DNA from: Pseudomonadota bacterium | Lineage (GTDB): Bacteria > Pseudomonadota > Gammaproteobacteria > Burkholderiales > Burkholderiaceae_C | Direction: 5' to 3' | Length of the DNA stretch: 64,000 nt | Assembly: GCA_020161145.1 (NCBI GenBank) | Contig: JAIUPQ010000003.1 | Location: 124,001 to 188,000 of the forward strand | Shown here: piece by piece, positions 10,568-18,894 of the stretch | Position numbering within the stretch: the first letter of the stretch is position 1 | How the letters are laid out: the number at the start of each line of letters is the position of its first letter | Position numbers and translations under genes: made by a program | The notes under the pieces: model-generated | Databases searched by the model: none | What the model was told of the DNA's origin: nothing | Seen by the model: only the letters and a program-made list of their open reading frames with translations

Positions 10568-10592
10568 CGGCGCGCCCCGGTGGGGTGCGCCG
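10568..10592 (+). terminator. Hairpin terminator after alkaline phosphatase
   Basis: An 11-bp GC stem (10568-10578 with 10582-10592, one G-U wobble) closes on a 3-nt loop and is followed by CCTTGTT. It probably ends the phosphatase transcript before the next, unrelated gene. Confidence 0.5.
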
Positions 10593-10621
10593 CCTTGTTG
10601 ACGCCAACTTCCCGCACCGCC

Positions 10622-11275
10622 ATGACACCCACTCGTCACCTGTTGGGAGCAGCCCTGTGGGCCGCCACCCTGCCCGTCTTTGCATCCCCTTGCCCGCCCA
10701 CCACCAACGGTGCGCTGACGGCCCAGTACGAGGTGCGCTACAGCCCTCGCGACGGCGCCCCCGCCACCCAGACCTGGCTGCTGCGGCGCGAGGCCGACCG
10801 GCTGGCCTGGCGCCGGGGCGACGTCGAGGACGTGTGGCTGCGCCAACCCGATGGCGTGCGGCTGCTGCGCGTGTTCCATGCCGACCGGCAGGTGACGGAC
10901 TACGCGCCCGGTGAGCTCAAGGCGCTGGGAGTGGCTGTGCCATGGGATGAACTGACCGGCCTGCTGGCCACCAGTCAGCTGAGCCGTCTCACCGCCACCG
11001 GCACCCACTACAGCGGCGTGCTGGGCAGCGAAGCCGTGACGGTGGACTGGGACGCCGCCGCCGGCCTGCCCGCGCGCCTGGCGCGCCGCAGCGACCAGGC
11101 CGAGGTGCAATTCGTGCGCACCACCTGTACGGCCGGCGCCGCCGTGGCCACCGACTTCGCCGGCTACGGCCACATCGATGCCGCCGACTTCGGTGACATG
11201 GCCTACGACCCCTTCGTGCGCAAAGCCATGGCCTATGACGAGCGGCAAGGCTGGCGTGAGGCCCACGCTCATTGA
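10622..11275 (+). CDS. Putative exported protein of unknown function
   Basis: The 217-aa product has a signal peptide (HLLGAALWAATLPVFASP) with probable cleavage after residue 20. I do not recognise the family. The mature part is rich in charged and aromatic residues, contains two Cys (near the start of the mature chain and in RTTCTAG) that could form a disulfide, and ends in an acidic/aromatic region (DFGDMAYDPFVRKAM). The pattern resembles small periplasmic beta-rich proteins. No Shine-Dalgarno sequence precedes the ATG at 10622. I chose this start because it begins the signal peptide; a GTG 42 nt upstream is also in frame but lies inside the terminator hairpin. It lies 41 bp upstream of panB, with no obvious functional link. 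Confidence 0.7.
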   Translation: MTPTRHLLGAALWAATLPVFASPCPPTTNGALTAQYEVRYSPRDGAPATQTWLLRREADRLAWRRGDVEDVWLRQPDGVRLLRVFHADRQVTDYAPGELKALGVAVPWDELTGLLATSQLSRLTATGTHYSGVLGSEAVTVDWDAAAGLPARLARRSDQAEVQFVRTTCTAGAAVATDFAGYGHIDAADFGDMAYDPFVRKAMAYDERQGWREAHAH

Positions 11276-11303
11276 GCATCGCCATGGGCCGGGCTTGACG
11301 CGG

Positions 11304-11309
11304 CACAAT
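11304..11309 (+). promoter_or_regulatory. -10-like hexamer before panB
   Basis: CACAAT ends 7 nt before the panB ATG at 11317, with no Shine-Dalgarno sequence between. This suggests a leaderless panBC transcript. No good -35 is visible at standard spacing. Confidence 0.35.
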
Positions 11310-11316
11310 CCGCCCC

Positions 11317-12165
11317 ATGAGCAGCCACACGCCCGAACCCACCCAACCACGCGTCAGCCTCCATCGCCTGCGCGAGCAGGCCGCGCGGGGCGAGAAGATC
11401 GCCATGCTGACCTGCTATGACGCCACCTTTGCCCAGGTGCTGGACGCCGCAGCCGTGGATGTGCTGCTGGTGGGCGACTCGCTGGGCAACGTCATGCAAG
11501 GCCAGGTCAGCACATTGCCGGTGACGCTGGAGCAAATGGCCTACCACACCGCCTGTGTGGCCCGCACCCAGCCGCGGGCCTGGTTGATGACCGATCTGCC
11601 CTACGGCAGCTATGAGGCCAGCCCCGAGCAGGCGCTGGCCTCGGCCGTCACGCTGATGCGCGCGGGAGCGCAGATGGTCAAGCTCGAAGGCGGCGGGCCG
11701 CTGGTCGACACCGTGCGCTTTCTGGTCGATCGCGGCATTCCGGTCTGCGGCCATCTGGGCCTGACGCCGCAGCGCGTGCATGCGCTCGGTGGGTTTCGCG
11801 TGCAGGGGCGCGACGCCAAGGCCGCCGCCCACCTGCGCACCGATGCGGCCAATCTGGCCGCTGCGGGCGCCGCCATGATGGTGCTGGAGCTGGTGCCCTC
11901 GGAGCTGGCACGCGACGTCACCCGCGACCACCCCGACCTGCTGACCATCGGCATCGGTGCCGGTGCCGGCACGGCCGGCCAGGTGCTGGTGCTGCAAGAC
12001 ATGCTGGGGCTGACGGCCGTGGCCGGCGGCAAGCGCCCGCGCTTCGTGCGCGACTTCACCCAAGGGCGGGATGGCACCACCTTGCCGGTGCGCGAGGCCG
12101 TGGCCACCTATGTGGCTGACGTCAAGGCGGGCACGTTTCCCGACGAATCCGTTCACGGCTACTGA
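11317..12165 (+). CDS. panB: 3-methyl-2-oxobutanoate hydroxymethyltransferase PanB
   Basis: PanB transfers a hydroxymethyl group from methylenetetrahydrofolate to 2-oxoisovalerate, the first committed step of pantothenate (coenzyme A) synthesis. The 282-aa TIM-barrel protein shows [22 protein letters not shown], the metal-ligand Asp/Glu residues of [10 protein letters not shown] and [15 protein letters not shown], and ELVPSELA with the catalytic Glu. The length and motifs fit the family fully. It overlaps panC by one base (TGATG), so the two are translationally coupled. panD is not in the window. Confidence 0.96.
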   Translation: MSSHTPEPTQPRVSLHRLREQAARGEKIAMLTCYDATFAQVLDAAAVDVLLVGDSLGNVMQGQVSTLPVTLEQMAYHTACVARTQPRAWLMTDLPYGSYEASPEQALASAVTLMRAGAQMVKLEGGGPLVDTVRFLVDRGIPVCGHLGLTPQRVHALGGFRVQGRDAKAAAHLRTDAANLAAAGAAMMVLELVPSELARDVTRDHPDLLTIGIGAGAGTAGQVLVLQDMLGLTAVAGGKRPRFVRDFTQGRDGTTLPVREAVATYVADVKAGTFPDESVHGY

Positions 12166-13001
12166 TGCAGCTCATCCACACCGTCGCGTCGCTGCGCGAA
12201 ACGCTGGCGACCGAGCCGCGCCCCGCCTTTGTGCCCACCATGGGCAATTTGCACGAGGGCCATCTGGAGCTGGTGCGTGAGGCGGCGCGCCATGGCCGTC
12301 CGGTCGTGGTCAGCGTCTTCGTCAACCGGCTGCAGTTCCTGCCGCATGAGGACTTCGACCAGTATCCGCGCACGCTGGCCCGCGACAGCGACCTGCTGCG
12401 CAGCGTGGGTGCCACCCACGTCTTTGCCCCTGACGAGGCCGAGCTCTACCCCGAGCCGCAGACCTACAAGGTCAGCCCGCCGCCGGCGCTGGCCGACATC
12501 CTTGAGGGCGAATTCCGCCCGGGCTTTTTCACCGGTGTGTGCACGGTGGTGATGAAGCTGTTCCAGTGCGTGCAGCCGGCCCTGGCCGTCTTTGGCCAAA
12601 AGGACTATCAGCAATTGCAGGTGGTGCGCGGCATGGTGCGTCAGTTCGCGCTGCCCATCGACATCGTCGGTCTGCCCACCACGCGCGCAGCGGACGGCCT
12701 GGCGCTGTCGTCACGCAACGGCTATCTGAGTGCCGAGGAGCGCACGCGGGCACCGCAGTTGCGCGCCACCTTGCAGCGCCTGGCACTCGAGGCCCGCACA
12801 CCGCTGCCGCTGGCACAAAGCGAGGCCGCTGCCCGCGTCGCCCTCACCGCCACAGGCTGGGCGCCCGACTACCTGACCGTGCGCCGCCGCAGCGACCTGC
12901 TGCCCCCCACCGACGCCGAGCGCCTGGGCGGCACACCGCTGGTGGCCTTGGGCGCGGCGCGGCTGGGCCGCACCCGCCTCATTGACAATTTGGAACTCTG
13001 A
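12165..13001 (+). CDS. panC: Pantothenate synthetase PanC
   Basis: PanC condenses pantoate with beta-alanine using ATP. The 278-aa protein has [14 protein letters not shown] with the HIGH-like HEGH signature, [39 protein letters not shown] and the KMSKS-like [18 protein letters not shown] has Arg-Leu where FVNPxQF with Pro is usual in the family, a small variation. The start is ATG at 12165, overlapping the panB stop, so no separate ribosome-binding site is needed. The next gene begins 69 nt later with its own start region. Confidence 0.96.
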   Translation: MQLIHTVASLRETLATEPRPAFVPTMGNLHEGHLELVREAARHGRPVVVSVFVNRLQFLPHEDFDQYPRTLARDSDLLRSVGATHVFAPDEAELYPEPQTYKVSPPPALADILEGEFRPGFFTGVCTVVMKLFQCVQPALAVFGQKDYQQLQVVRGMVRQFALPIDIVGLPTTRAADGLALSSRNGYLSAEERTRAPQLRATLQRLALEARTPLPLAQSEAAARVALTATGWAPDYLTVRRRSDLLPPTDAERLGGTPLVALGAARLGRTRLIDNLEL

Positions 13002-13069
13002 AGGGTCGGCCCGGACACCCAGGCCCGCGTTAGCATGGGGCATTGTTGACTTCAAGCCATCACACCCCC

Positions 13070-13768
13070 ATGAGACACCTCACCCTTGTTGCCGCCGCCG
13101 TGCTGGCCGTTGCCAGCGCCGCCGTCACCGCCCAGACCCCTTCGGCCGACCTGTCCATGAAGGGCGGCAGCCAGGGCACCGGCAAGGTGCTGAGCTTCAA
13201 TGACCTGGAGGCCTGCATCAAGCAGCAGATGAGCCTGCAGGAGCGTCGCCCGGGCATTGAGCAGCGCCAGAAAGAAGCTGAAGCCGAGCGTGCTGTCGTG
13301 GAGAAGGAGAACGAGGCCCTGCAAGCCGAAAAGGCCAATTTGTCGGGCAACGAACGCATCGTGGCCTTCAAGGCCAAGATGGACGCCTTCAACACGCGCG
13401 TCAACGCCTACACCGAACGCATGGACACCTACAACAACGCCAAGGACAAGAGCAGCATGTCCATGGTGCGGCTGTCCAAAGAGTTGGAGAGGGAGGCCAA
13501 GGCCCTCAAGGCCGAAGAAGCGGTCAACAAGGCCGAATCCGAGGCCATCAACGCCGAGAGCGAAAAATCCGTGGCCGCCTTCAATGCCCGCGCCAAGGCC
13601 AATTCCGACTTGGCCACCGCCTGGAATGCCAAGCAGCCCAAGCTGATCGAAGAAGCCGACGCCTACGAAATGGACCGCGACGAATGGCGCCAGAACTGCG
13701 CCAACCGCCGCTTCCGCGAGGAAGACGACAAGATGATCCGCGCCGAGTTGGCCAAGCAGAACAAGTAA
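13070..13768 (+). CDS. Exported coiled-coil protein of unknown function
   Basis: This 232-aa protein has a clear signal peptide (HLTLVAAAVLAVASAAVTAQ, cleavage near residue 22). The mature chain is mostly charged helix: QRQKEAEAERAVVEKENEAL and later LERE/AEEAVNKAESEA stretches give heptad-like patterns typical of long coiled coils. Two Cys remain (EACIKQQ, RQNCANRR), spaced at the ends of the helix region, possibly forming a disulfide. I do not recognise the family. It resembles periplasmic rod or adaptor proteins but lacks Skp-like features. I chose the ATG at 13070 for the signal peptide; the frame is open 27 nt further upstream. It follows panC but is unlikely to share its function. Confidence 0.75.
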   Translation: MRHLTLVAAAVLAVASAAVTAQTPSADLSMKGGSQGTGKVLSFNDLEACIKQQMSLQERRPGIEQRQKEAEAERAVVEKENEALQAEKANLSGNERIVAFKAKMDAFNTRVNAYTERMDTYNNAKDKSSMSMVRLSKELEREAKALKAEEAVNKAESEAINAESEKSVAAFNARAKANSDLATAWNAKQPKLIEEADAYEMDRDEWRQNCANRRFREEDDKMIRAELAKQNK

Positions 13769-13788
13769 GGCACGCAGTGGCCTGAACC

Positions 13789-13821
13789 GCCCAGCGCCCC
13801 GCTCCAGCCGGGGCGTTGGGC
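13789..13821. terminator. Terminator between the coiled-coil gene and the LysR gene
   Basis: GCCCAGCGCCCC (13789-13800) pairs with GGGGCGTTGGGC (13810-13821) over 12 bp with one G-U wobble and a 9-nt loop, followed by TATTTG on the plus strand. The last base is also the end of the minus-strand LysR gene, so the element serves convergent transcripts. Confidence 0.6.
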
Positions 13822-14768
13822 TATTTGAGCCGGCCCCAGCCTGCCTCGACCACCGCCAGCACCTGGGTGCGCAGCCAGCGCTGCGAGGCGCTGGCGTCGT
13901 GACGGATGTGCCAGAGCAGGTCGATGTGCACGGGCGCCAGCGCCAGTGGCAGGGGACGCATCACCAGCGCATGCTGGTAGCCGGTGGCAGGCACGAAGTG
14001 GGCCGGCAACACGGTGAGCAGATCACTCTCAGCCACGATGCGCCCGGCAGTGAAGAACTGGTTCACCGTCAGCATGACGCGCCGCTGCCGCCCCAGGCCG
14101 GCCAGCGCCTCATCGACAAAGCCATGCGGGCGGCCCGAGAAACTCACCAGCAGATGCCGCGCCGCCACGTAGGCATCCAGCGTCAGCGCCCCTTCGACCG
14201 CCAGCGGGTGGTCTTTGCGCATCACGCAAACATAGGTGCTGCGCCCAAGTGGTTGTACCCGCACAGGCGCCGCGGCCCCGTTGGCATGCAAGCTGGCCAC
14301 CGCCTGAGGAAAGTAGCCGATGGCCAGATCGGCCTCGCCCTCGGCCAGCAGCGCACGGGGATCGCGCGTGACCAGCGGCAGCACATGCAGCGCCGCTTGC
14401 GCACGCTGGGTGTCCAGCCGCATCACCAGTGGCGGCAGCAGCAGCGCCGCCGTGGCGTCGGCCATGGCGAGCCGAAACGTGTGCCGGTCACGCTGGGCGT
14501 CAAAGTCACCCGGCGTCAAGGCCAGCCGCAGCGCGTCCAGCGCCGCCCTCACCTCGGGCCACAAGGTCTCGGCCTGGGGCGTGGGCCGCACGCCAAAGGC
14601 CTGGCGGGTGAACAACTCCTGCCCCAACGCTTCGCGCAGCCGACGCAGTGCATGGCTGACCGCAGGCTGCGTCATATGCAACCGTTCTGCGGCGCGCGTC
14701 AGGTTGTGCTCGACCATCACGGCATCAAAGACACGCAGCAGATTGAGATCAAACTGGGCGAAGTTCAT
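13821..14768 (-). CDS. LysR-family transcriptional regulator
   Basis: The product has 315 aa from the ATG at 14768; an in-frame ATG five codons upstream (14783) is equally possible. The N-terminal winged helix-turn-helix spans residues 1-60 (FAQFDLNLLRVFDAVM, LTRAAERLHMTQPAVSHALRRLR). The C-terminal two-lobed effector domain extends from about residue 90. The FDLNLLRVFDAV start places it near the NodD/LeuO-like branch, but no effector can be assigned. It is divergent from a 71-aa small gene. The shared 110-bp region contains TTCATATGAA (14762-14771, overlapping the start) and the palindrome CTAGGGTTTTCCCTAG (14817-14832), good candidates for its own operator sites. Confidence 0.88.
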   Translation of the reverse strand: MNFAQFDLNLLRVFDAVMVEHNLTRAAERLHMTQPAVSHALRRLREALGQELFTRQAFGVRPTPQAETLWPEVRAALDALRLALTPGDFDAQRDRHTFRLAMADATAALLLPPLVMRLDTQRAQAALHVLPLVTRDPRALLAEGEADLAIGYFPQAVASLHANGAAAPVRVQPLGRSTYVCVMRKDHPLAVEGALTLDAYVAARHLLVSFSGRPHGFVDEALAGLGRQRRVMLTVNQFFTAGRIVAESDLLTVLPAHFVPATGYQHALVMRPLPLALAPVHIDLLWHIRHDASASQRWLRTQVLAVVEAGWGRLK

Positions 14769-14832
14769 ATGAACACCATTCATATGTGCAATGCAAAAAA
14801 TTCACTTGTGGCATTCCTAGGGTTTTCCCTAG
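14762..14832. promoter_or_regulatory. Divergent operator region between LysR gene and small gene
   Basis: Two palindromes occur: TTCATATGAA at 14762-14771 (with a further TTCATATG about 18 nt on) and CTAGGGTTTTCCCTAG at 14817-14832, a perfect 6-bp inverted repeat spaced by TTTT. The region between the two genes is AT-richer than its surroundings (AATGCAAAAAATTCACTTG). The second palindrome lies 45 nt before the small gene ATG, a suitable place for an activator or repressor site. LysR control is inferred from divergence only. Confidence 0.5.
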
Positions 14833-14877
14833 AATTCACCCCATCGCGCCACAAGCGCAACTGTGAGAGGAAGCACC

Positions 14878-15093
14878 ATGAGTGTCACCGCCCTGAACCG
14901 TACCCCTGGCAACCTGCTGCTGGACATGGCGACCAGCACGCTGCAACAGTGGTTTGCCGATTTTCAAGCTGCCCGCAAGCAGGCCGCGCTGCGCCGCGAA
15001 GAGCGTGAACTGATGCAGATGATCGCCACCTACGAGCATGCGATGCCCTCGTTCGCCGCCGACTTGCGTGCGGCGCTGGCGCGCAGGAGTTGA
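14878..15093 (+). CDS. Small protein (71 aa), unknown function
   Basis: The start ATG at 14878 is preceded by GAGAGGAAG with about 7 nt spacing, the best ribosome-binding site in this part of the window. The product is a probably helical, soluble, basic/acidic mix: LQQWFADFQAARKQAALRRE, then ERELMQMIATYEHAMPSFAAD. No signal peptide, membrane segment or cysteine is present. I do not recognise it; the size and Arg-rich helical core resemble DUF1127-type small proteins, but the signature of that family is not present. It is divergent from a LysR regulator and separated from it by two palindromes, so it is likely its target. Confidence 0.65.
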   Translation: MSVTALNRTPGNLLLDMATSTLQQWFADFQAARKQAALRREERELMQMIATYEHAMPSFAADLRAALARRS

Positions 15094-15204
15094 GCCCCCA
15101 CGCTCGCTGCCGGTCGCTGTCCCCTGAGGGGGCGCTTGCAGCGGACCGGCGGAGCCGGATCCGCGCAAAATCCTTGGTTTCTAGCGGATTGCGAACGCAG
15201 TGAG
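15094..15204. repeat. Intergenic GC palindrome element
   Basis: No gene lies here. The stretch contains CGCTCGCTGCCGG, then TCCCCTGAGGGGGCG (about 15119-15133), then CGGACCGGC/GCCGG pairing. The CCCCTGAGGGGG core and its GC-rich flanks recall the sequence at 7590-7650. It may be a dispersed repeat of this lineage that also works as a terminator between the converging small gene and acetyltransferase gene. Confidence 0.45.
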
Positions 15205-15675
15205 CTAACCCCGCAGCATTTCCTGGTGCGGGATGTTGTCTTCCAGATAGGGCTGGCCCACGGGCATAAAACCGTGACGGCTGTAAAAGCGCGTCAGATG
15301 GGCCTGGGCGCTGATGCGCAGAGGCCGCCCTGGATACACGGTCTCGGCAACCACCAGCCCGCGGGCCACCAGGTCGTGGCCCAGGCCGCTGCCGCGCAGC
15401 TCGGTGCGGTTGACCACGCGGCCAATAGAAGGTTCGGCGTACTTGACGCCGGGCGCCACCAGGCGCAGATAGGCCACCAGTTCACCAGCGGGCAACTCGC
15501 CCAGGGGCGCCGTGAGGCGCGCCAGCAGGTGATGGCAATGGCGATCCACCCCATCCGGGTCCAGATAAGGCCCTTGGTCCACCACGAAGACCCGGGCGCG
15601 CAGCGCCAACACGTCATAGACGCCGTCGGGCGTCAGCTCGCTCCAGGCCAGCGCCTGCCAGGCCAGCGGCGTCAT
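15205..15675 (-). CDS. elaA: GNAT-family N-acetyltransferase, ElaA type
   Basis: The 156-aa product belongs to the ElaA group of GNAT acetyltransferases, which use acetyl-CoA to modify an unknown amine. Visible motifs are LRARVFVVDQ.PYLDPDGVDRHCHHL, characteristic of ElaA; the acetyl-CoA loop region IGRVV...LRGSGLGHDLVARG; and AQAHLTRFYSRHGF followed by YLEDNIPHQEM. The ATG at 15675 forms an ATGA overlap with the thioesterase stop, fixing the start; the open frame further upstream is antisense or out of frame to that gene. It is probably cotranscribed with the thioesterase gene. Confidence 0.85.
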   Translation of the reverse strand: MTPLAWQALAWSELTPDGVYDVLALRARVFVVDQGPYLDPDGVDRHCHHLLARLTAPLGELPAGELVAYLRLVAPGVKYAEPSIGRVVNRTELRGSGLGHDLVARGLVVAETVYPGRPLRISAQAHLTRFYSRHGFMPVGQPYLEDNIPHQEMLRG

Positions 15676-16070
15676 CGCACGGGCGGCTTGAGCGCCCGCA
15701 TGGGTTTGAAGGTACCGGTGGCGTGGGCGCAAACGTCGTTGGCCGCGTCGCGCACCCAGCCCTGGGTGAAGGCCAGCGTAGGGGTCAGGTGCATGACCTC
15801 GCCCGCCACCGCCAGCGTCCCCTCGGCGGCCTTGAAAAAGCTGGTTTTCATCTCCAGCGTCACGAAACCGGCCACGCCGGGCACGCGGCTGCGCGCGGCG
15901 GCGGCCATCACGGCATCCAGCAGCGCCATCAGCACGCCACCATGGGCCACCTCATAGGTATTCAGATGGGGGGCGGCCAGGGTCAGGCGCATCTGCGCCC
16001 GCCCATCGGCCTCGCCCAGGTGCTCGGCGCCCAGTTGGGCCAGGAATGGGCTGAGAGGGGGTAGGGTCAT
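15672..16070 (-). CDS. PaaI-family hotdog-fold thioesterase
   Basis: This 132-aa protein has the single hotdog domain of PaaI/YbgC-like acyl-CoA thioesterases. NTYEVAHGGVLMALLDAVMA contains the HGG substrate-loop motif and the catalytic Asp of the long helix. VTLEMKTSFFKAAEGTLAVAGEVMH continues the family pattern. It would hydrolyse acyl-CoA or aryl-CoA esters in the cytoplasm; the substrate is unknown. The ATG at 16070 is preceded by AGGAT at about 9 nt. The start codon lies only 24 bp from the divergent selO ATG, so each promoter must extend into the other coding region. It is coupled to the acetyltransferase gene by ATGA. Confidence 0.82.
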   Translation of the reverse strand: MTLPPLSPFLAQLGAEHLGEADGRAQMRLTLAAPHLNTYEVAHGGVLMALLDAVMAAAARSRVPGVAGFVTLEMKTSFFKAAEGTLAVAGEVMHLTPTLAFTQGWVRDAANDVCAHATGTFKPMRALKPPVR

Positions 16071-16082
16071 CGACGGCGATCC

Positions 16083-16088
16083 TACACT
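16083..16088 (+). promoter_or_regulatory. -10-like hexamer before selO
   Basis: TACACT ends 6 nt before the selO ATG at 16095, and there is no Shine-Dalgarno sequence, so a leaderless mRNA is likely. A matching -35 would fall inside the divergent thioesterase gene and is not obvious. Confidence 0.4.
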
Positions 16089-16094
16089 CAACAG

Positions 16095-17555
16095 ATGTTT
16101 GACCCCACCGACCTGCAGTGGTCCAACGGTTTTGCCAGCTTGGGCGAGGCCTTCTACACCCGGCTGCCCACCCCAAGCCACCCGCAAGGCCTGCCCGAAC
16201 CTCGCTGGCTGGCGACCAGCCCAGCCTGCGCACAGTGGCTGGGTTGGCCCGCCAACTGGCAAGACGCACCACATGCGCTGGCCGTCTTCAGCGGCAGCAC
16301 TGAGTGGCCAGGTATGGCCCGGCTGGCCAGCGTCTACAGCGGCCATCAGTTTGGTGTCTGGGCGGGGCAACTGGGCGATGGCCGCGCGCTGTGGCTGGGT
16401 GAGGTGCAAACGCCTCACGGCGGTGTGGAGTTGCAGCTCAAGGGTGCCGGTACCACGCCATACTCGCGGCGCGGCGATGGCCGTGCCGTGCTGCGCTCGT
16501 CCATCCGCGAGTTCCTGTGCAGCGAAGCCTTGCACCATTTGGGCGTGCCCACCACCCGGGCGTTGGCGCTGGTGGGCTCGCCGCTGCCGGTGCGGCGCGA
16601 GCGCATCGAGTCGGCCGCCGTGGTCACGCGCGCGGCGCGCAGCTTTGTGCGGTTCGGCCACTTCGAGCACTTTGCCCACCACGGCCTGCACACCGAGCTG
16701 CGGCAACTGGCCGATTTCGTCATTGCACGCGACTTCCCTCACTGCGCCGATGCACCTGAACCCGTAGCCGCCCTGCTGGCCGAGGTGGCGCTGCGCAGCG
16801 CGGAGCTGGTCGCGCATTGGCAGGCGCTGGGGTTCGTCCACGGCGTGCTCAACACCGACAACCTCTCCATCCTGGGCCTGACCATGGACTTCGGCCCCTT
16901 CGCGTTTCTGGATGCCTGGGATCCGAGGCGCATCACCAACCATTCGGATGACCAGGGCCGCTACACCCTGGCGCGCCAGCCCGACATCGTCTGGTGGAGC
17001 CTGCACGCCCTGGCCCAGGCGCTGCTGCCGCTGGTGTCCGGCGAGGCTGTGTTGCGCGAGGCGCTGGCGCCCTACCCTGGTCATTTCCAGGCCCGCTACG
17101 CCGAGCTGATGCGCGCCAAGTTGGGGCTGGCGGCCGCACAAGAGGGCGACGAGTTGCTCTGGCGCGACTGGCTGAACTTGCTGGCCGCCGACAAGATCGA
17201 CCACACGGTGGCCTGGCGCTGGCTGGGTGATGGCGTGATGGGCCGTGTGCGTGACCTCTTCATCGACCGCGCAGCCTTCGACACCTGGGCGACCCGCTAC
17301 CGCGCCCGACTGGCCTTGGAGCCCGAGGCAGCCGACACCCGCGCCGCCCGCATGCGGCAGACCAACCCCGCGCTGGTGCTGCGCAACCACCTGGCCGAGG
17401 AGGTCATCCGCGCGGCCGATCAGGGTGATCTGGCGCCACTGCACCATCTGGCCGCCGCGCTGGCGCGCCCGTACGACGAGACCGCCGACAATACCCACTA
17501 CACCGCCTTGCCGCCCGACTGGGCTGGCGACCTTGAACTGAGCTGTTCCTCATGA
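16095..17555 (+). CDS. selO: Protein adenylyltransferase SelO (YdiU)
   Basis: SelO is a pseudokinase-fold enzyme that AMPylates proteins involved in redox homeostasis. The 486-aa protein shows [56 protein letters not shown], and the active-site pair VLNTDN (Asp255, Asn256) with [10 protein letters not shown] (Asp265). This D-N-x8-D spacing is that of characterised SelO. The C-terminus ends SCSS, with Cys484 in the position of the selenocysteine or redox Cys of the family. It overlaps msrB by ATGA, so selO and the methionine sulfoxide reductase are coupled, which fits a redox role. Confidence 0.94.
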   Translation: MFDPTDLQWSNGFASLGEAFYTRLPTPSHPQGLPEPRWLATSPACAQWLGWPANWQDAPHALAVFSGSTEWPGMARLASVYSGHQFGVWAGQLGDGRALWLGEVQTPHGGVELQLKGAGTTPYSRRGDGRAVLRSSIREFLCSEALHHLGVPTTRALALVGSPLPVRRERIESAAVVTRAARSFVRFGHFEHFAHHGLHTELRQLADFVIARDFPHCADAPEPVAALLAEVALRSAELVAHWQALGFVHGVLNTDNLSILGLTMDFGPFAFLDAWDPRRITNHSDDQGRYTLARQPDIVWWSLHALAQALLPLVSGEAVLREALAPYPGHFQARYAELMRAKLGLAAAQEGDELLWRDWLNLLAADKIDHTVAWRWLGDGVMGRVRDLFIDRAAFDTWATRYRARLALEPEAADTRAARMRQTNPALVLRNHLAEEVIRAADQGDLAPLHHLAAALARPYDETADNTHYTALPPDWAGDLELSCSS

Positions 17556-17953
17556 GCACCGACTACCCCATCGACCACAGCGATGCCGAATGGCGCGCCC
17601 GCCTCACCCCCGAGCAATACAACGTGACCCGCAAGGGCGCCACAGAGCGGGCTTTCACCGGCCAGTACTGGGACCACTGGGCCGATGGCCACTACCACTG
17701 CGTGGCCTGCGGCGCCCTGTTGTTCGAGTCGGGCACCAAGTTCGACGCCGGCTGCGGCTGGCCCAGTTTCTGGGAACAGGCGGCTGCTGGCGCCATCCAG
17801 CGGGTGCGCGACACCAGCCATGGCATGGTGCGCACCGAAGTGCGCTGCGCCCAATGTGGCTCGCATCTGGGTCATGTGTTTGAAGACGGCCCCGAGCCCA
17901 CTGGCGAGCGCTACTGCATCAACTCCGCCGCCATCCAGTTCGAGCAGCCATGA
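17552..17953 (+). CDS. msrB: Peptide methionine-R-sulfoxide reductase MsrB
   Basis: MsrB reduces methionine-R-sulfoxide in proteins, using thioredoxin. The 133-aa protein has both zinc CxxC pairs (Cys50/Cys53 in HCVACG, Cys99/Cys102 in [12 protein letters not shown]), the GCGWPSFW substrate motif and the catalytic Cys122 in RYCINSAAI. No signal peptide is present, so it is cytoplasmic. The ATG overlaps the selO stop (ATGA), and its own stop overlaps yciB in the same way. The placement between selO and yciB suggests a common mRNA; msrA is not in the window. Confidence 0.96.
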   Translation: MSTDYPIDHSDAEWRARLTPEQYNVTRKGATERAFTGQYWDHWADGHYHCVACGALLFESGTKFDAGCGWPSFWEQAAAGAIQRVRDTSHGMVRTEVRCAQCGSHLGHVFEDGPEPTGERYCINSAAIQFEQP

Positions 17954-18573
17954 GTTTTCTGCTGGACTTCCTGCCGCTGCTGGTCTTCTTCGCCGTCTTC
18001 AAGCTCGCCCAGGGCAATCCCGACGCGGCAGGCGCGTTTGCCACGGAGCACGTCGGTGCCCTGGTCTCGGGTGGCGTGGTCACACCCGACGTGGCCCCCG
18101 TGCTGCTGGCCACCCTGGCCGTGATGGCCGCCACGCTGGTGCAGGTGGCCGTCACCCGGCTGCGGGGCCAGCGGGTGCCGCCCATGCTGTGGGTCAGCCT
18201 GGCGTTGGTGGTGCTGCTGGGTGCGCTCACCGTGTGGTTCCATAGCGAAACCTTCATCAAGTGGAAACCCACCGGCGTCTATGCGGCGCTGGCCGTGGTG
18301 CTGTGGGCCAGCCACCGCTTTGCCCGGCGCAACCTGATCCAGGCCGCGCTGGGCAGCCAGATCGTGCTGCCCGAGGCGGTATGGAGCACGCTGAACCGCG
18401 CCTGGGTGAGTTTTTTCGCACTGCTGGCGCTGCTCAACATCGCCGTGGCCTACAGCGTCTCCACCGAGACCTGGGTCAACGTCAAGGTGTTTGGCTTCAC
18501 GGCATTGATCCTGGTCTTTACGTTGGCCCAAGGGGTGTACATCAGCCGCCACGCCAAGGAAGGTGAAGCCTGA
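17950..18573 (+). CDS. yciB: Inner-membrane septation protein A (YciB/IspZ)
   Basis: This 207-aa protein has five to six hydrophobic segments: [20 protein letters not shown] at the N-terminus, then [64 protein letters not shown] and [18 protein letters not shown]. Family motifs KLAQG, FIKWKPT and LNRAW are present. In Shigella and E. coli it affects cell division and envelope maintenance by interacting with the divisome and elongasome. The start overlaps the msrB stop (ATGA) and the stop shares TGATG with bolA, as in many betaproteobacteria. Confidence 0.94.
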   Translation: MSFLLDFLPLLVFFAVFKLAQGNPDAAGAFATEHVGALVSGGVVTPDVAPVLLATLAVMAATLVQVAVTRLRGQRVPPMLWVSLALVVLLGALTVWFHSETFIKWKPTGVYAALAVVLWASHRFARRNLIQAALGSQIVLPEAVWSTLNRAWVSFFALLALLNIAVAYSVSTETWVNVKVFGFTALILVFTLAQGVYISRHAKEGEA

Positions 18574-18842
18574 TGGCCCACATCACCGCAGCCCAGGTCG
18601 AGGCCCGATTGCGCACGGCGCTGGCGCCCACGCGGCTGGCCGTGCATGACGACAGCGCGGCCCACGCCGGCCATGCCGGCGCCCGCGAAGGCAGCCATCT
18701 GCGGGTTGAGGTCGAGAGCGCGCGCTTTGCCGGCCTCACGCGGGCGGCCCGCCATCGCCTCGTGTATGATGCCTTGAGCGACTGGATGCCCCATGGCATC
18801 CATGCCCTGACCCTCAGCGTCAGAGCCCCGGGCGAGTCCTGA
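18573..18842 (+). CDS. bolA: BolA family protein
   Basis: The 89-aa protein is a BolA/IbaG-type single domain. The HxGH-like segment, EGSHLRVEVESARFAGLTRAARHRLVYDAL, holds the class-II KH-like fold with the signature F.G.....RH..VY.AL. BolA proteins act with monothiol glutaredoxins in iron-sulfur trafficking, and some bind DNA. An extra Ala/His-rich insertion (DDSAAHAGHAGAREG) includes His residues that could bind a cluster. It shares TGATG with yciB and probably belongs to the same transcript as selO-msrB-yciB. The par27 gene follows after 52 nt. Confidence 0.92.
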   Translation: MAHITAAQVEARLRTALAPTRLAVHDDSAAHAGHAGAREGSHLRVEVESARFAGLTRAARHRLVYDALSDWMPHGIHALTLSVRAPGES

Positions 18843-18894
18843 AGTCTTGCGGTCCGCCCCGTCCGCCCAACCCCCAGTCAAAGGTCCGATTCGC

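Noticed and set aside
8893-10632. Open frame antisense to alkaline phosphatase
   Set aside because: No domain, mirrors the phosphatase codons.
16071-17498. N-terminal extension of the thioesterase frame across selO
   Set aside because: The extra sequence is antisense to SelO and unlike any thioesterase; the ATG at 16070 with AGGAT fits the domain.
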